Source: Domibacillus epiphyticus
Lineage (GTDB): Bacteria > Bacillota > Bacilli > Bacillales > Domibacillaceae
Length of the DNA: 64,000 bases
Assembly (NCBI RefSeq): GCF_001975785.1
Contig: NZ_MSFI01000009.1
Coordinates: forward strand, 62,001 to 126,000
Direction: 5' to 3'
Shown: in pieces, positions 38,394-47,586 of the stretch
Layout: every line of letters starts with the position of its first letter
Position numbering within the stretch: the stretch's first letter is position 1
The notes under the pieces: model-generated
Seen by the model: only the letters and a program-made list of their open reading frames with translations
What the model was told of the DNA's origin: nothing
The model's database searches: none
Translations under genes and position numbers: made by a program

Positions 38394-39110
38394 ATGAAGA
38401 AAATTTTAGTCGTAGATGATGAGTCATCTATCGTTACATTAATTAAATATAATCTAGAGCAAGCAGGATTTGAGGTAGAAACCGCATGCGATGGAGAAGA
38501 AGCCCTCCTCCGTGCGGAAGAAACATCACCAGATTTAATTATCCTTGACTGGATGCTTCCAAAATTTGATGGGATGGAAGTATGTAAAGATTTGCGGCAG
38601 CGCCGCGTAACGACACCTATTCTAATGCTTACAGCTAAGGATGAAGAGTTTGATAAAGTGCTTGGTCTTGAACTTGGAGCCGATGACTATATGACAAAAC
38701 CGTTCAGCCCAAGAGAATTGATTGCCCGAGTAAAAGCAATCTTGCGCCGTGTGCAGCAATCACCGGTGGAGCAGCCTGAAGAGGAAAAAGAAACAGATCA
38801 AAATATTGAGGTAGCCGATTTGTCATTATTTCCGGAAAAGTATGAAGCATATTTCAAAAATAATTTATTGGAACTGACACCCAAAGAGTTTGAATTGCTC
38901 TTGTTCCTGGCAGAAAATAAAACTCGTGTGCTGACGCGGGATCAGCTTCTTAGCGCTGTGTGGAAATACGATTTCGTTGGTGACACGCGCATTGTTGACG
39001 TCCATATTAGCCACTTGCGTGAAAAAATCGAAGAAAACACGAAAAAACCGCAATACATTAAAACGATTCGCGGGCTTGGATACAAGCTGGAAGAACCGAA
39101 AGAAGCATGA
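38394..39110 (+). CDS. phoP: Phosphate regulon response regulator PhoP
   Basis: OmpR-family regulator that turns on phosphate-starvation genes. Of 238 residues, 1-120 form the receiver with Asp9/Asp10 (VVDDE), the phosphorylated Asp52 in LDWMLPKFDG and the conserved lysine in YMTKPFSPRELIARVK. Residues about 140-236 are the winged helix (LTPKEFELLLFLAENK, then RIVDVHISHLREKIE). GGGAGGG precedes the ATG; TATAAT at 38356-38361 is a likely -10 box. It overlaps phoR by four bases. Confidence 0.97.
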   Translation: MKKILVVDDESSIVTLIKYNLEQAGFEVETACDGEEALLRAEETSPDLIILDWMLPKFDGMEVCKDLRQRRVTTPILMLTAKDEEFDKVLGLELGADDYMTKPFSPRELIARVKAILRRVQQSPVEQPEEEKETDQNIEVADLSLFPEKYEAYFKNNLLELTPKEFELLLFLAENKTRVLTRDQLLSAVWKYDFVGDTRIVDVHISHLREKIEENTKKPQYIKTIRGLGYKLEEPKEA

Positions 39111-40882
39111 TCAATTTTCGTACACGGCTCATTTTGTCACTTGTGACACTTATCGCTGTCGTACTGGTAGCTCTTGGTGTATGGCTTGGGCAACTTTTTA
39201 AAACGTATTATTTAGCCACAATTAATGATCGTTTGGAAAAAGAAACCGCGCTGCTTGCAGATGAAATTAGTAACTCAGGTGGTATTGCTTTCTTTAATCC
39301 AGTCTTACTCAATGAGTGGAGCAGTAAAATGGATAATCGATTAACAGTTGCTAATAATGAAGGAAACATATTATATGACAGCGGCGCCAGTAATGAACAG
39401 CACACAGCGATTCACCGTGATGTCGTTCACCGTATTTCAGAAACAGTAAATCCGGAACATTATAAAAATGCATTGCGGCGTAAAATGGATATTCAATATC
39501 ATTGGAAAGATATCGTCAACGTGAATGGTGAAAAAGAAGGGTATATTGTCATGAGCATGCGGGTGGATGCATTAGATGATATTTATAGCCAAATATGGCT
39601 GATTTTATTAACGTCGCTTGGTTTGTCGCTAATTTTAATTATTTTTATTGGAACGAAAATTACAAGCCGCTATGTCAAACCAGTCGAGTCTGCAACCGCT
39701 GTTGCAATTGAATTGGCGAAGGGGAATTACCGGGCGCGAACGTATGAAACACCGCCGGATGAAGTGGGCATGCTGAATACATCCATTAATATTCTTGCCC
39801 GAAATCTGCAGGAAATGATGCAGGCGCAGGAAGTACATCAAAATCGTTTAACGACATTGATTGAAAACATCGAAAGTGGACTTCTCTTAATTGATGACCG
39901 TGGATATATTATAATGGCGAACCGTTCGTTTAAAAAGATGTTCGGAAATGAACGTATTATTAAAAAGCGGTATCATGAAGCGATAACACAAGATGAAGTT
40001 ACGAAAATTGTAGAAGATGTGTTTATGACTGAAAAAAATGTCCGCCGTCAGATGACGATCCCGTTTCAGTTGGAACAAAAAGTATTGGAAGTGTCAGGTG
40101 CACCTATTATCGGAACGAATGATGAATGGAAAGGCATTTTAGTTGTTTTCCACGATATTACCGAGTTGAAACACCTTGAACAAATGAGAAAAGATTTTGT
40201 AGCAAATGTATCGCACGAGTTAAAAACGCCGATTACGTCTATAAAAGGGTTTTCGGAAACATTGCTCGACGGTGCGTTAAATGATCCAGAAGCGGCGAAA
40301 ATGTTTCTCGATATTATCTGGAAAGAAAGCGGCCGGATGGAAACACTCGTAGCTGATTTACTGGATCTTTCGAAAATTGAGCAAAAAGGGCTTGTATTAA
40401 ATATAAAACCTGTTTTGTTAAACAAATTGCTTAATGAAGTCATTGTAACACTTGAAACAAGACTTGAATCAAAGCAAATTGATTTGAGTGTGCAGCTGAA
40501 AGAGGAACTGATCATTCCGGGTGATGAATACAGATTAAAGCAGGTTTTTCTAAATTTAATTACGAACGCTATACTATACACACCTCAAGGAGGTAATATA
40601 AAAATTGAGGGATGTGATGCTGGTGAAACAGTAAATGTTACTGTTTCAGATAACGGTATAGGGATTGAGAAAGCAGAACTGCCGCGTATTTTTGAGCGAT
40701 TTTACCGAGTTGATAAAGCGCGGAGCCGTGAATCAGGCGGGACTGGACTTGGCCTTGCCATTGTAAAACATATAATGGAAGCGCACCATGGAAAAATAAG
40801 TGTGGAGAGCGAAGTGAACAAAGGAACAGCATTCACTGTTTCTTTTCAAAAAAAACTTTCCAACAATTTTACAAAATATTAA
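39107..40882 (+). CDS. phoR: Phosphate regulon sensor kinase PhoR
   Basis: Membrane histidine kinase that pairs with PhoP. The 591 residues comprise TM1 (about 8-28, LILSLVTLIAVVLVALGVWL), an extracytoplasmic PhoR sensor domain, TM2 (about 163-185, ILLTSLGLSLILIIFIG), HAMP (TSRYVKPVESATAVA), a PAS domain (about 250-350), HisKA with FVANVSHELKTPITSIKG (phosphorylated His near 370), and HATPase with N, G1 (DNGIGIEKAELPRIFERFYR) and G2 (GGTGLGLAIV) boxes. The ATGA overlap with phoP gives coupled synthesis. Confidence 0.97.
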   Translation: MINFRTRLILSLVTLIAVVLVALGVWLGQLFKTYYLATINDRLEKETALLADEISNSGGIAFFNPVLLNEWSSKMDNRLTVANNEGNILYDSGASNEQHTAIHRDVVHRISETVNPEHYKNALRRKMDIQYHWKDIVNVNGEKEGYIVMSMRVDALDDIYSQIWLILLTSLGLSLILIIFIGTKITSRYVKPVESATAVAIELAKGNYRARTYETPPDEVGMLNTSINILARNLQEMMQAQEVHQNRLTTLIENIESGLLLIDDRGYIIMANRSFKKMFGNERIIKKRYHEAITQDEVTKIVEDVFMTEKNVRRQMTIPFQLEQKVLEVSGAPIIGTNDEWKGILVVFHDITELKHLEQMRKDFVANVSHELKTPITSIKGFSETLLDGALNDPEAAKMFLDIIWKESGRMETLVADLLDLSKIEQKGLVLNIKPVLLNKLLNEVIVTLETRLESKQIDLSVQLKEELIIPGDEYRLKQVFLNLITNAILYTPQGGNIKIEGCDAGETVNVTVSDNGIGIEKAELPRIFERFYRVDKARSRESGGTGLGLAIVKHIMEAHHGKISVESEVNKGTAFTVSFQKKLSNNFTKY

Positions 40883-40958
40883 CGAAAGGTTTACAACCTG
40901 TTTATATTTAACTGATATAGTATAAATATCAACCCCCTTTATCCAGCTTTTTGTTGGA

Positions 40959-40998
40959 GGAGGATCCCTTCTTTGTCGAGGGACCTCCGCTTTTTTTA
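40959..40998 (+). terminator. phoPR terminator
   Basis: GGAGG..CCCT pairs with AGGG..CCTCC (one-base internal mismatch) followed by GC and seven T's. Confidence 0.85.
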
Positions 40999-41109
40999 TC
41001 AGGATGACGAATAAGCCGTTGTTTTCTTTTTTTGTTCTGCACATGGTAGAATAAGAAAGAAAATAACGGCTTTTTTACGCGCACTTTTTAGAAGTGCAAA
41101 GGAGGCAAC

Positions 41110-43734
41110 ATGAACAAAAAATTAGTATTGATCGATGGTAACAGTATTGCATACCGAGCGTTTTTTGCACTGCCGCTTTTGAGCAATTCAAAAGGGATAC
41201 ATACGAACGCCGTATACGGATTTGCGATGATGTTAAATAAAATTGTGAAAGATGAACAACCATCACACATTCTCGTGGCATTTGATGCCGGTAAAACGAC
41301 TTTCCGCCACGAAACGTATAAAGAATATAAAGGAACGCGCCAGAAAACGCCGCCCGAGTTGTCCGAGCAATTTTCATATGTGCGTGAGCTGTTAAAAGCA
41401 TATGGCATTCCATATTATGAATTAGAAAACTACGAAGCGGATGATATTATTGGTACACTCTCGCTCGAAGCTGAAAATAATGGGTTTCAAGTAAAAGTGT
41501 ATTCTGGGGATAAAGATTTAACACAGCTTGCAACGGAAAAAACAACGGTATGTATTACAAGAAAAGGCATTACTGATATTGAAGAATATACCCCTGAACA
41601 TGTAAGGGAAAAGTATGGTTTGACGCCGGATCAAATTATTGACATGAAAGGATTAATGGGGGATTCATCTGATAACATTCCTGGCGTTCCCGGAATTGGT
41701 GAAAAAACAGCGGTCAAATTGCTGAAACAATTTCACTCTGTTGAAGCCCTTCTTGAATCTATTGATGATGTTAGTGGTGCCAAATTGAAAGAAAAACTGC
41801 ACGACAACAAAGATATGGCACTGTTAAGTAAAGAGCTTGCGACCATAATGAGAAATGTACCTTTAGATGTCACAACAGACCGGCTCATCTACAGTGGATC
41901 GAATGAAGATCAATTATATGATTTATTTCGCGAACTAGAATTTAAAACATTGATTGAGGGATTGAACCGTACAGAACAAGTAGAAGAAACTTCTGATGTT
42001 TTATTCAACACCATTACAAAGCCGGAGCCCAAGCACTTTGAATGCGCAGAATCCCTTTATGTGGAAATGATTGACGTGAATTATCATAAATCACCAGTTG
42101 CAGCCATTGCCGTATCTGGCAGCGGTATGACGTATTTCATGACTGGTGAAACAGCACTTGCGTCTGATGCCTTTAAAAATTGGGCGGAAGAGAAATCAAT
42201 TCGTAAAACTGTTTTTGATGCGAAACGGACGGTCATTGCATTACGGAGACACGGTATTGAACTCGCAGGCATTGATTTTGACGTGTTTCTTGCTTCGTAC
42301 TTGATTAATCCGTCTGAATCACCTGATGATTTTGCAGGTGTCGCAAAATTACATGGTGAAACCGGGATTGCATCCGATGAAGCGGTATACGGAAAAGGAG
42401 CCAAACGGGCAATTCCTGTTGAAGAAGATTTCGCAAAGCACGTTAGTGCGAAAGCGGAAGCGCTCAGTCGCCTGGATGATACGTGCCGGAGGGAGCTTTC
42501 CGAAAATAGCCAGAATGAGTTATTTGATGAGCTGGAACTCCCGCTTGCTTTAATTCTAGCGGATATGGAATCTGAAGGAGTCCGCGTTGATATGGACCGA
42601 CTCGAAGAAATGGGTGCAGAACTGAAAAAACGTCTGGAGGAAATGGAGCGGACGATTCATGAGCTTGCTGGTACAGAATTTAATATTAATTCACCAAAAC
42701 AGCTCGGCGTTATTTTGTTTGAAAAACTTGGTCTGCCTCCTTTGAAAAAAACAAAAACAGGTTATTCCACATCAGCTGAAGTACTTGAAAAGCTCGCACC
42801 ATCTCACGAAATTGTCCGGCATATTCTTGATTACCGTCAAATTGGGAAATTGCAGTCGACCTACATTGAAGGGCTTTTAAAAGTAGCCGATCCGGAAACG
42901 AACAAAATTCATACTCGTTTTAATCAGGCGTTGACGCAGACTGGTCGTCTAAGTTCAACTGAACCGAATTTGCAAAATATACCGATCCGCCTGGAAGAAG
43001 GAAGGAAAATCAGACAGGCTTTTATTCCAGAAAAAAAGGATTCGGTTATGTTTGCGGCCGATTACTCCCAAATTGAACTGCGCGTTCTTGCACATATTTG
43101 TGGTGATGAAAAGTTAATGGAGGCGTTTCGTCAAGATATGGATATTCATACTGCTACGGCAATGGAAGTTTTCCATGTCGGTCAGGAAGATGTTACATCA
43201 AATATGCGCCGTCAGGCAAAAGCAGTGAACTTTGGAATTGTATACGGCATTAGTGACTACGGATTATCTCAAAACCTGGGCATTACGAGAAAAGAAGCAG
43301 CAGAATTTATTGAGCGTTATTTAAACACATATCCGGGTGTAAAGGAATACATGGACGATATCATCCGGGAAGCGAAAGAAAAAGGATATGTGACAACATT
43401 ATTGAACAGACGCCGCTACATTCCTGAGATCACAAGCCGCAACTTTAATTTGCGCTCGTTTGGTGAACGGACGGCGATGAATACACCTATCCAGGGAAGT
43501 GCTGCAGATATTATTAAAAAGGCGATGATTGATGTTGCAGAACGGATTGAAAAGGAATCATTAACATCGAAGCTTTTATTGCAGGTACATGATGAATTAA
43601 TTTTTGATGTACCGAAAGAAGAAATTGCTGCAATGGAACGAATCGTACCAGAAGTTATGGAGCACGCATTTGAACTTGATGTACCGCTTAAAGTGGATTA
43701 TTCATTCGGACCGACATGGTACGATGCAAAATAA
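41110..43734 (+). CDS. polA: DNA polymerase I
   Basis: Removes RNA primers and fills repair gaps. The 874 residues comprise a 5'-3' exonuclease (1-290: LVLIDGNSIAYRAFFALPLL, DMKGLMGDSSDNIPGVPGIG), a 3'-5' exonuclease-like domain that has lost the metal acidic residues (SLYVEMIDVNYHKSPVA where DTE is expected), so proofreading is absent as in other Bacillus PolA, and the polymerase (motif A ADYSQIELRVLAHI, motif B RRQAKAVNFGIVYGIS, motif C LLQVHDELIFDVP). AAGGAGG precedes the ATG. It begins the polA-mutM-coaE repair cluster. Confidence 0.97.
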   Translation: MNKKLVLIDGNSIAYRAFFALPLLSNSKGIHTNAVYGFAMMLNKIVKDEQPSHILVAFDAGKTTFRHETYKEYKGTRQKTPPELSEQFSYVRELLKAYGIPYYELENYEADDIIGTLSLEAENNGFQVKVYSGDKDLTQLATEKTTVCITRKGITDIEEYTPEHVREKYGLTPDQIIDMKGLMGDSSDNIPGVPGIGEKTAVKLLKQFHSVEALLESIDDVSGAKLKEKLHDNKDMALLSKELATIMRNVPLDVTTDRLIYSGSNEDQLYDLFRELEFKTLIEGLNRTEQVEETSDVLFNTITKPEPKHFECAESLYVEMIDVNYHKSPVAAIAVSGSGMTYFMTGETALASDAFKNWAEEKSIRKTVFDAKRTVIALRRHGIELAGIDFDVFLASYLINPSESPDDFAGVAKLHGETGIASDEAVYGKGAKRAIPVEEDFAKHVSAKAEALSRLDDTCRRELSENSQNELFDELELPLALILADMESEGVRVDMDRLEEMGAELKKRLEEMERTIHELAGTEFNINSPKQLGVILFEKLGLPPLKKTKTGYSTSAEVLEKLAPSHEIVRHILDYRQIGKLQSTYIEGLLKVADPETNKIHTRFNQALTQTGRLSSTEPNLQNIPIRLEEGRKIRQAFIPEKKDSVMFAADYSQIELRVLAHICGDEKLMEAFRQDMDIHTATAMEVFHVGQEDVTSNMRRQAKAVNFGIVYGISDYGLSQNLGITRKEAAEFIERYLNTYPGVKEYMDDIIREAKEKGYVTTLLNRRRYIPEITSRNFNLRSFGERTAMNTPIQGSAADIIKKAMIDVAERIEKESLTSKLLLQVHDELIFDVPKEEIAAMERIVPEVMEHAFELDVPLKVDYSFGPTWYDAK

Positions 43735-43747
43735 GGAGTGAAACAAT

Positions 43748-44590
43748 ATGCCGGAATTGCCAGAAGTCGAAACGGTCCGGCGCACATTGATTGATCTTGC
43801 CGTTGGAAAAACAGTTGCAAAAGCGGATGTCCGCTGGCCTAAAATCGTTAAGCGTCCAGAAGAGACGGTACAGTTTCAAGATGCGCTTGCAGGTGAAACC
43901 ATTCAGGATATTTCAAGGCGGGGGAAATTCTTAATTTTCCATCTCGATCATTACGCACTCGTTACGCACTTGCGCATGGAAGGGAAATTTTCTGTAAAGG
44001 AACAGTCAGAACCGGAAGCACCGCATACGCACGTTGTGTTCACATTTACAGATGGGACAGAGCTGCGCTATCGTGATGTGCGTAAATTTGGGACGATGCA
44101 TTTATTTGAAAAAGGGACAGAAAACAGACATGCACCGTTGATTGGTCTCGGGCCAGAACCTTTTGATGTTCAATTTACAGCTGATTATTTATACGATCGG
44201 CTTAAGAGAACATCACGCCAGGTAAAAACAGCCCTTTTAGATCAGATAATTGTGACCGGGCTCGGAAACATCTATGTCGATGAAGTATTATTCCGATCAC
44301 GTGTTCATCCACACCGGCGATCCACCTCGATCTCAAAAGAAGAAGCTGGGCGCATTCATTACTTTACGAAAAGTGTACTAGCTGAAGCAATTGACCGCGG
44401 TGGAAGTACAATTCGCTCGTATGTGAATAGTCAAGGAAAAAAAGGGACATTTCAAGAAGTGCTAAACGTGTATGGCCGTGCTGGAGAGGCTTGTGTTGAG
44501 TGTGGTGAGGAAATTGTGAAAACCAAAACGGGCGGCCGCGGCACGCATATATGCCTTCATTGTCAGCCGCTCCCGGAGGAACAATCGTAA
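43748..44590 (+). CDS. mutM: Formamidopyrimidine-DNA glycosylase MutM
   Basis: Excises 8-oxoguanine and formamidopyrimidines and nicks the abasic site. The 280-residue protein starts MPELPEVETVRRTL with the catalytic Pro2 (N-terminal nucleophile once Met is removed) and Glu3, has HLRMEGKF with the lysine region, LGNIYVDEVLFRS, and a C-terminal zinc finger (CVECGEEIVKTKTGGRGTHI, then CLHC). It follows polA by 13 bases, and its stop overlaps the coaE start as TAATG, so the three genes form one translation-coupled operon. Confidence 0.97.
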   Translation: MPELPEVETVRRTLIDLAVGKTVAKADVRWPKIVKRPEETVQFQDALAGETIQDISRRGKFLIFHLDHYALVTHLRMEGKFSVKEQSEPEAPHTHVVFTFTDGTELRYRDVRKFGTMHLFEKGTENRHAPLIGLGPEPFDVQFTADYLYDRLKRTSRQVKTALLDQIIVTGLGNIYVDEVLFRSRVHPHRRSTSISKEEAGRIHYFTKSVLAEAIDRGGSTIRSYVNSQGKKGTFQEVLNVYGRAGEACVECGEEIVKTKTGGRGTHICLHCQPLPEEQS

Positions 44591-45192
44591 TGGCTATTAT
44601 TATAGGGTTAACTGGCGGGATAGCGAGTGGGAAAAGTACAGTCAGCAGCATTATGGCGGAAAAAGGATTTACGGTCATTGATGCTGACAAAGCTGCACGT
44701 ATTGTGGTTGAACCAGGACAGCCGGCATTACAGAAAATTATTAATGTATTTGGTTCTGCTATTCTAACATCAGAAGGAACCCTTGATAGGGTAAAAATGG
44801 GGGGAATTGTGTTTCATGATGAAGAAAAGCGGAAACAGTTAAACGAAATCGTTCATCCATCTGTTAGAAAATGGATGTTAGATGAAAAAGAGAAGGCTGT
44901 CGAAGCAGGAAAAAGAACCATTATTTTTGATCTTCCGCTCTTATTTGAAAGCAAGCTTACCTGGATGGTAGACAAAAGCCTTCTGATCTATGTTGATCCA
45001 GAAACGCAGCTAAAGAGATTAATGAAGCGAAACAGCTATACGGAGCAGGAAGCGCATGCCCGAATTCGATCGCAAATGCCGATTAATGAGAAAAAGGAAC
45101 TGGCTGACTATATAATTGATAATAGTGGATCACTCGATGAAACGGTAAAGCAGGTAAATAAATGGATTGCCCGATTAAGGTTGGAAACTTAA
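44590..45192 (+). CDS. coaE: Dephospho-CoA kinase
   Basis: Phosphorylates the ribose 3'-OH of dephospho-CoA, the last step of coenzyme A synthesis. The 200-residue protein carries the P-loop IGLTGGIASGKSTVSS, the VIDADKAAR acceptor-site motif and IIFDLPLLFESKL, and ends in a helical lid. The ATG at 44590 follows GGAGGAA inside mutM; a longer frame starting at 44551 would simply re-read mutM. The terminator hairpin begins inside its last codons. Confidence 0.96.
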   Translation: MAIIIGLTGGIASGKSTVSSIMAEKGFTVIDADKAARIVVEPGQPALQKIINVFGSAILTSEGTLDRVKMGGIVFHDEEKRKQLNEIVHPSVRKWMLDEKEKAVEAGKRTIIFDLPLLFESKLTWMVDKSLLIYVDPETQLKRLMKRNSYTEQEAHARIRSQMPINEKKELADYIIDNSGSLDETVKQVNKWIARLRLET

Positions 45193-45206
45193 TCGGGTCT
45201 TTTTAT
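45170..45206 (+). terminator. polA-mutM-coaE terminator
   Basis: Ten-base-pair stem CCCGATTAAG/CTTAATCGGG followed by TCTTTTTAT; the 5' arm encodes the last residues of CoaE. Confidence 0.88.
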
Positions 45207-45256
45207 GTCCCTATTTATCAGAATTTAAAGAATTTTAAAATTGGGGCAATTTATTA

Positions 45257-45284
45257 TTCCATTCTATTTTTAATATGTTATACT
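45257..45284 (+). promoter_or_regulatory. gapB promoter
   Basis: TTCCAT, 16 bases, TATACT. The -35 box is weak; the -10 lies within the first CcpN box. Confidence 0.5.
45274..45284 (+). promoter_or_regulatory. CcpN operator box 1 of gapB
   Basis: TATGTTATACT fits the CcpN consensus TRTGHYATAYW at all eleven positions and covers the gapB -10 box. Confidence 0.72.
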
Positions 45285-45307
45285 ATTTCTAGGTAATTTA
45301 AATAAAA

Positions 45308-45318
45308 AGTATAACATT
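45308..45318 (-). promoter_or_regulatory. CcpN operator box 2 of gapB
   Basis: On the minus strand AATGTTATACT, ten of eleven consensus positions, in inverted orientation to box 1 and 34 bases away. Paired boxes are typical of CcpN-repressed promoters. Confidence 0.65.
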
Positions 45319-45340
45319 AAAGTATAGGAGGCCCCGATTT

Positions 45341-46372
45341 ATGACAAAGGCGAAAGTAGCGATTAACGGATTTGGCCGTATTGGCCGCATGGTATTCCGC
45401 AAGGCGATTTTAGATGATGAACTTGATATTATAGCGGTGAATGCCAGCTATCCGGCGGAAACGCTAGCGCATTTGCTCAAGTACGATACGAATCATGGAA
45501 AGTTTGAGGGAGACGTACAATCGGAGGAAGGCGCATTGATCATTAACGGAAAACGCGTGCAGCTGCTTTCAAGCCGTAATCCGCTCGAATTGCCTTGGGG
45601 TGAACTCGGCATTGATATTGTGATTGAAGCAACTGGAAAATTCAATGCGCGTGAAAAAGCAGCACTTCATCTGGAAGCCGGGGCGAAGAAAGTGGTATTA
45701 ACGGCGCCAGGCAAAAATGAAGACGTGACAATTGTAATGGGTGTGAATGAAGAAGCACTTGATGTTGAACATCATGATGTTATTTCAAATGCTTCATGCA
45801 CAACGAATTGTTTAGCACCTGTTGCAAAAGTGCTTGAAGACAAATTCGGTATTGAAAACGGTTTAATGACAACCGTTCATGCGTATACAAATGATCAAAA
45901 AAATATTGATAATCCACATAAAGACTTGCGCCGCGCACGTGCGTGCGGGCAATCAATTATTCCAACATCAACAGGGGCTGCCAAAGCATTATCACTAGTG
46001 CTTCCTCAGCTTAAGGGAAAACTTCACGGTATGGCTCTTCGAGTTCCAACATCGAATGTATCACTTGTTGATCTCGTTGTGGATGTAAAGCGTCCGGTTA
46101 CAGCTAAAGAAGTGAATGCTGCATTTATTGACGCATCAGAAAATGAACTAAAAGGCATTTTAGATTTTACTACGGAACCGCTTGTATCGGTTGATTTTAA
46201 CACGAATCCCCATTCATCCACTGTTGATGGATTGACGACAATCGTCATGGACGGAACGAAGGTGAAAGTGCTCGCTTGGTATGATAATGAGTGGGGTTAC
46301 TCATGCCGTGTCGTTGATCTTGTTCATTTTGTGGCGGATGAAATGAAAAAGAAAGTGAAGATTACAGCATAA
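45341..46372 (+). CDS. gapB: Glyceraldehyde-3-phosphate dehydrogenase, gluconeogenic GapB type
   Basis: Catalyses the NADP-preferring reduction of 1,3-bisphosphoglycerate in gluconeogenesis. The 343-residue sequence has INGFGRIGRMVFRKA, the catalytic cysteine in SNASCTTNCLAPVA and TGAAKALSLVLPQLKGKLHG. Position 35 in AVNASYPAETLAHL is Ala where glycolytic NAD enzymes have Asp, supporting NADP use. AGGAGG precedes the ATG. CcpN boxes at the promoter predict repression on glucose. Confidence 0.95.
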   Translation: MTKAKVAINGFGRIGRMVFRKAILDDELDIIAVNASYPAETLAHLLKYDTNHGKFEGDVQSEEGALIINGKRVQLLSSRNPLELPWGELGIDIVIEATGKFNAREKAALHLEAGAKKVVLTAPGKNEDVTIVMGVNEEALDVEHHDVISNASCTTNCLAPVAKVLEDKFGIENGLMTTVHAYTNDQKNIDNPHKDLRRARACGQSIIPTSTGAAKALSLVLPQLKGKLHGMALRVPTSNVSLVDLVVDVKRPVTAKEVNAAFIDASENELKGILDFTTEPLVSVDFNTNPHSSTVDGLTTIVMDGTKVKVLAWYDNEWGYSCRVVDLVHFVADEMKKKVKITA

Positions 46373-46387
46373 CGTAAGCGGTAACAA

Positions 46388-46413
46388 GCTCCGGCATATG
46401 CCGGAGTTTTTCT
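46388..46413 (+). terminator. gapB terminator
   Basis: CTCCGGCATATGCCGGAG, a perfect palindrome, followed by five T's and C. Confidence 0.88.
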
Positions 46414-46439
46414 TTATACAAAAATTTAAAAGAAACTTG

Positions 46440-46468
46440 TTGCAAAATGTTGCGGCAGGTTTTATACT
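46440..46468 (+). promoter_or_regulatory. speD promoter
   Basis: TTGCAA, 17 bases, TATACT, with a start near 46475. This makes speD independent of gapB. Confidence 0.72.
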
Positions 46469-46474
46469 CAAATT

Positions 46475-46589
46475 TGTGAAATAAATTCTGCTTAAAGGGT
46501 TAGGACCTCTTCGGACTAACTTTCCCCCGTGGCAGTGATCACTTTTACAATTGACACAAAAATTTACTTTGTAAAAGGGGGAAACGATC
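46475..46589 (+). promoter_or_regulatory. Structured speD leader that can sequester the ribosome site
   Basis: Three helices are visible. P1 is AGGGTTAG/CTAACTTT (46496-46503 with 46516-46523, two G-T) capped by CC/GG. P2 is TTTCCCCC (46521-46528) with GGGGGAAA (46577-46584), eight perfect pairs that bury the ribosome site AAGGGGG. P3, nested inside P2, is CTTTTACAA/TTGTAAAAG (46542-46550 with 46569-46577). P1 and P2 compete for bases 46521-46523. This is the shape of a translational switch; no known riboswitch class is recognised and the ligand is unknown. Confidence 0.6.
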
Positions 46590-46973
46590 ATGGAAACAAT
46601 GGGTCGTCACGTCATTTCAGAATTATGGGGCTGCAATTTTGACAAATTAAACGATATGGAAGTAATCGAGAGAATTTTTGTCGACGCCGCTCTTAAATCA
46701 GGTGCGGAAATCCGCGAAGTCGCGTTCCACAAATTTGCTCCGCAGGGAGTAAGTGGAGTCGTCATCATCTCCGAGTCACATTTAACGATTCATAGTTTTC
46801 CTGAACATGGGTATGCAAGCATTGATGTATATACATGCGGGGATCTAGATCCAAATATTGCTGCAAACTATATCGCAGAAGCGCTAGAAGCTGAAACACG
46901 CGAAACAATTGAAATGCCGCGTGGTATGGGTCCTGTGCAATCACAACTTAAAGAAGCTGCAAACGTCATGTAA
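46590..46973 (+). CDS. speD: S-adenosylmethionine decarboxylase proenzyme SpeD
   Basis: Decarboxylates AdoMet to provide aminopropyl groups for spermidine. The 127-residue prokaryotic class 1B form begins [15 protein letters not shown]. The proenzyme would cleave before Ser63 in [20 protein letters not shown] to give the pyruvoyl group; His68 and Cys83 (YTCGD) are the usual catalytic partners. AAAAGGGGG lies eight bases before the ATG, in a structured leader. It has its own promoter and terminator between gapB and nrdR. Confidence 0.96.
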   Translation: METMGRHVISELWGCNFDKLNDMEVIERIFVDAALKSGAEIREVAFHKFAPQGVSGVVIISESHLTIHSFPEHGYASIDVYTCGDLDPNIAANYIAEALEAETRETIEMPRGMGPVQSQLKEAANVM

Positions 46974-46975
46974 AC

Positions 46976-47011
46976 AAAAAGAGGTGTATGATATCATACA
47001 CCTCTTTTCTA
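46976..47011 (+). terminator. speD terminator
   Basis: The perfect palindrome GAGGTGTATGAT/ATCATACACCTC flanked by A's and TTTT. Confidence 0.9.
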
Positions 47012-47074
47012 TTTCCATGCCGTCTTTTTTTTAGTATGATAAGGAGTAAAGACAGAAAATCGGAGTTGATTTTT

Positions 47075-47533
47075 ATGATTTGCCCTGACTGCCGCTTTAA
47101 CGGAACGAAAGTGGTTGACTCGCGGCCTGCTGATGATGGTCATTCCATCCGCCGGCGTCGTGAGTGTGAACAGTGCAGCTACCGGTTTACGACATTTGAG
47201 CGAGTTGAACATATGCCGCTTATCGTTGTTAAAAAAGAAGGAATGCGCGAAGAGTTCAACCGCGAAAAAATGCTGCGTGGATTAATAAAGGCATGTGAAA
47301 AGCGGCCAGTTCCCCTTGGTACACTTGAAAAAATGACAGCGGACATTGAACGAGACATACGGGCAAAAGGTATTTCAGAAGTTCATTCAGATAAAGTCGG
47401 CGAGATGGTAATGGACAGACTCGCTGATATTGATGAAGTGGCTTACGTTCGATTTGCCTCTGTATACAGACAATTTAAAGACATTAACGTATTTTTAGAC
47501 GAGTTAAAAGAAATTATTAACAAAGAAAAATAA
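47075..47533 (+). CDS. nrdR: Transcriptional repressor NrdR
   Basis: Represses ribonucleotide reductase genes by sensing ATP/dATP. The 152-residue protein has an N-terminal zinc ribbon ([19 protein letters not shown], later [16 protein letters not shown], four cysteines) and an ATP cone at about 49-139 ([20 protein letters not shown]). The ATG at 47075 follows CGGAG and gives the family length; a longer frame from 46988 runs through the speD terminator. It is followed by dnaB, as in most Bacillaceae. Confidence 0.96.
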   Translation: MICPDCRFNGTKVVDSRPADDGHSIRRRRECEQCSYRFTTFERVEHMPLIVVKKEGMREEFNREKMLRGLIKACEKRPVPLGTLEKMTADIERDIRAKGISEVHSDKVGEMVMDRLADIDEVAYVRFASVYRQFKDINVFLDELKEIINKEK

Positions 47534-47566
47534 TCCCGGGAGATACGGCGCTCCGGGCTTTTTTTC
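47534..47566 (+). terminator. Terminator between nrdR and dnaB
   Basis: CCCGG(G)AG/CTCCGGG stem with one bulge, then C and seven T's. No new promoter is obvious in the 20 bases before dnaB, so read-through is likely. Confidence 0.7.
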
Positions 47567-47586
47567 TTCTGTCAGGAGTGAACAGC

